A stretch of 5,492 nucleotides of DNA from Geobacter sp. (GTDB lineage: Bacteria; Desulfobacterota; Desulfuromonadia; Geobacterales; Pseudopelobacteraceae): NCBI GenBank assembly GCA_027346925.1, contig DAIERH010000161.1:1-5492 (forward strand), in the 5' to 3' direction. Under the pieces are notes generated by a model. The model saw nothing but the letters and a program-made list of their open reading frames with translations, did not search any database and was not told the origin of the DNA. Shown here in pieces: positions 4,528 through 5,492 of this stretch (the first letter of the stretch is position 1; each line of letters starts with the position of its first letter). Position numbers and translations under genes: made by a program.

Positions 4528-5492
4528 ATGCGATTGATTGTCTGTCGTCTCCTTTCCCTGCTGCTGTTGCTCACGATGTGGGCTGCACCGGCCGTCGCCG
4601 AACAGGGCATGGCCATTGATCCGGCCACGTGCCTCGGTTGCCACAGCAACAAGATCTCCGTAAGAGATTTCGCGGCATCGGTCCACGGGAAAAATGGCTG
4701 CACCAGCTGCCACGTGGACATTACCAACCTGCTCAAGCACATGAAGGGAGAGATCAAGGTCCAGAAGGTGCAGTGCGAACGCTGCCATAAAAAGGAGAAC
4801 GCCGAACACTACACGAGCGTCCACGTCTCCAAGGGAGTGATGTGCGCCAACTGTCACACCGACATCCATACCCATACCTACTGGAAGAAGGACAAGCGCA
4901 AGGTCGTTGCCAAATGCATCCAGTGCCACGACAAGGAAGCGGTCTACCAGAAGTCGGTCCACGGCAAGGGGGTGGCAGCGGGCAACATGGACTCGGCGGC
5001 CTGCAACGATTGCCACAACCTGCATGCCATCCAGAAATTGGGGGCGGAAAAGGAGCACCGCGAGTTTCACACCAAGGTCTGCCTGAAGTGCCACAGCGAC
5101 GCAAAGATGATGGCCAGAAACAGGGTTGACAACGTCAAGGTCAAGTCCTACATGGAGAGCTATCACGGCAAGAACTACCGCCTCGGCTTCCCTGAGAAGG
5201 TGGCTGGTTGCGCTGATTGTCACACTGCCCATGCCGTGCTTCCCGAGAACGACCCGAAATCCACCGTCAACCCGGCCAATCTGGTCAAGACCTGCAGACA
5301 GTGCCACACCGGGGCAACCCCGCTTTTCACCAAGTACTATGCGCACGGCGAACCCAATGACCGGGAAAAATACCCGACCCTCTTCTATACCTTTGCCGGT
5401 ATGACCGGCCTCCTGGTGGGCACCTTCTCCGTTTTCTGGGTACATACCCTGCTCTGGATGTTCCGGGGCTTCATCGAGAACCGCGAAAAAGA
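4528..5492 (+). CDS. Nine-haem c-type cytochrome with C-terminal membrane domain, CbcL-like, 3' end missing
   Basis: The frame runs from ATG 4528 (TGGAGGG site, six-base spacing) to the window edge, 321 complete codons with no stop. Residues 1-24 form a signal peptide ending AVA, so the haem domain lies in the periplasm. Nine CxxCH sites begin at C35, C58, C83, C106, C130, C159, C185, C228 and C256. Histidines in SVH, SYH or YAH motifs (H53, H99, H145, H213, H273) are likely distal haem ligands. Residues 285-312 form a membrane helix carrying H306, followed by basic RGFIENREK, as at the start of a haem-b domain. Nine c haems running into a membrane domain is the plan of Geobacter CbcL, an inner-membrane menaquinol oxidase needed for reducing low-potential electron acceptors. 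The symbol is withheld because the b-type domain is not visible. A periplasmic cytochrome with a single membrane anchor is the alternative. Confidence 0.85.
   Translation, partial: MRLIVCRLLSLLLLLTMWAAPAVAEQGMAIDPATCLGCHSNKISVRDFAASVHGKNGCTSCHVDITNLLKHMKGEIKVQKVQCERCHKKENAEHYTSVHVSKGVMCANCHTDIHTHTYWKKDKRKVVAKCIQCHDKEAVYQKSVHGKGVAAGNMDSAACNDCHNLHAIQKLGAEKEHREFHTKVCLKCHSDAKMMARNRVDNVKVKSYMESYHGKNYRLGFPEKVAGCADCHTAHAVLPENDPKSTVNPANLVKTCRQCHTGATPLFTKYYAHGEPNDREKYPTLFYTFAGMTGLLVGTFSVFWVHTLLWMFRGFIENREK

Noticed and set aside
4392..4619. Short rightward frame that might be a leader peptide before the cytochrome
   Set aside because: It starts at TTG without a ribosome site and runs far into the cytochrome gene in another frame; its composition reflects the AT-rich tract.
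4501..5445. Leftward open frame of 314 codons
   Set aside because: It is antisense to the cytochrome and rich in V, H and G, reflecting complements of the CxxCH codons. The sense frame has nine haem sites and a ribosome site.

Overview
The window looks like chromosomal DNA from a dissimilatory metal- or sulfur-reducing bacterium of the Geobacter/Desulfuromonas group. This is inferred from a nine-haem c-type cytochrome running into a membrane domain, a rubredoxin, GC-rich coding DNA and the family resemblance of the proteins. No species is claimed. All genes look intact except the two cut by the window edges. No RNA gene, CRISPR array, insertion sequence or integrase is visible.

Left part (2-2594): the 3' end of a zinc-dependent phospholipase C family gene reads rightward and collides tail to tail with coaBC, overlapping it by 50 bp. 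coaBC (coenzyme A synthesis) and a small glyoxalase II-like metallo-beta-lactamase-fold hydrolase form a leftward pair, hydrolase first. The two frames are continuous except for one TGA and four codons.

Middle part (2595-4209): a divergent intergenic region carries a good sigma-70-type promoter for a 52-codon rubredoxin gene. That gene converges on a 59-codon zinc-ribbon gene across a 35-bp gap holding a GC-rich hairpin. The zinc-ribbon gene lies 41 bp downstream of a class V PLP-dependent aminotransferase and is probably co-transcribed with it.

Right part (4210-5492): a 318-bp divergent intergenic region separates the aminotransferase from the cytochrome gene. It holds a candidate leftward sigma-70 promoter, a candidate rightward sigma-54 promoter, two related palindromes and an AT-rich tract. 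The cytochrome has a signal peptide, nine CxxCH haem sites arranged as four and a half di-haem units, and a membrane helix at the window's end where the frame is still open. This matches the plan of the Geobacter inner-membrane cytochrome CbcL (nine haems c plus a haem-b membrane domain), which passes electrons from menaquinol to periplasmic carriers during low-potential extracellular respiration.

The most interesting items are the modular cytochrome and its control region, the paired CTGT/ACAG palindromes on the rubredoxin promoter, and the odd residues in the rubredoxin metal site. I see no clearly new multi-gene system such as a defence island or biosynthetic cluster.
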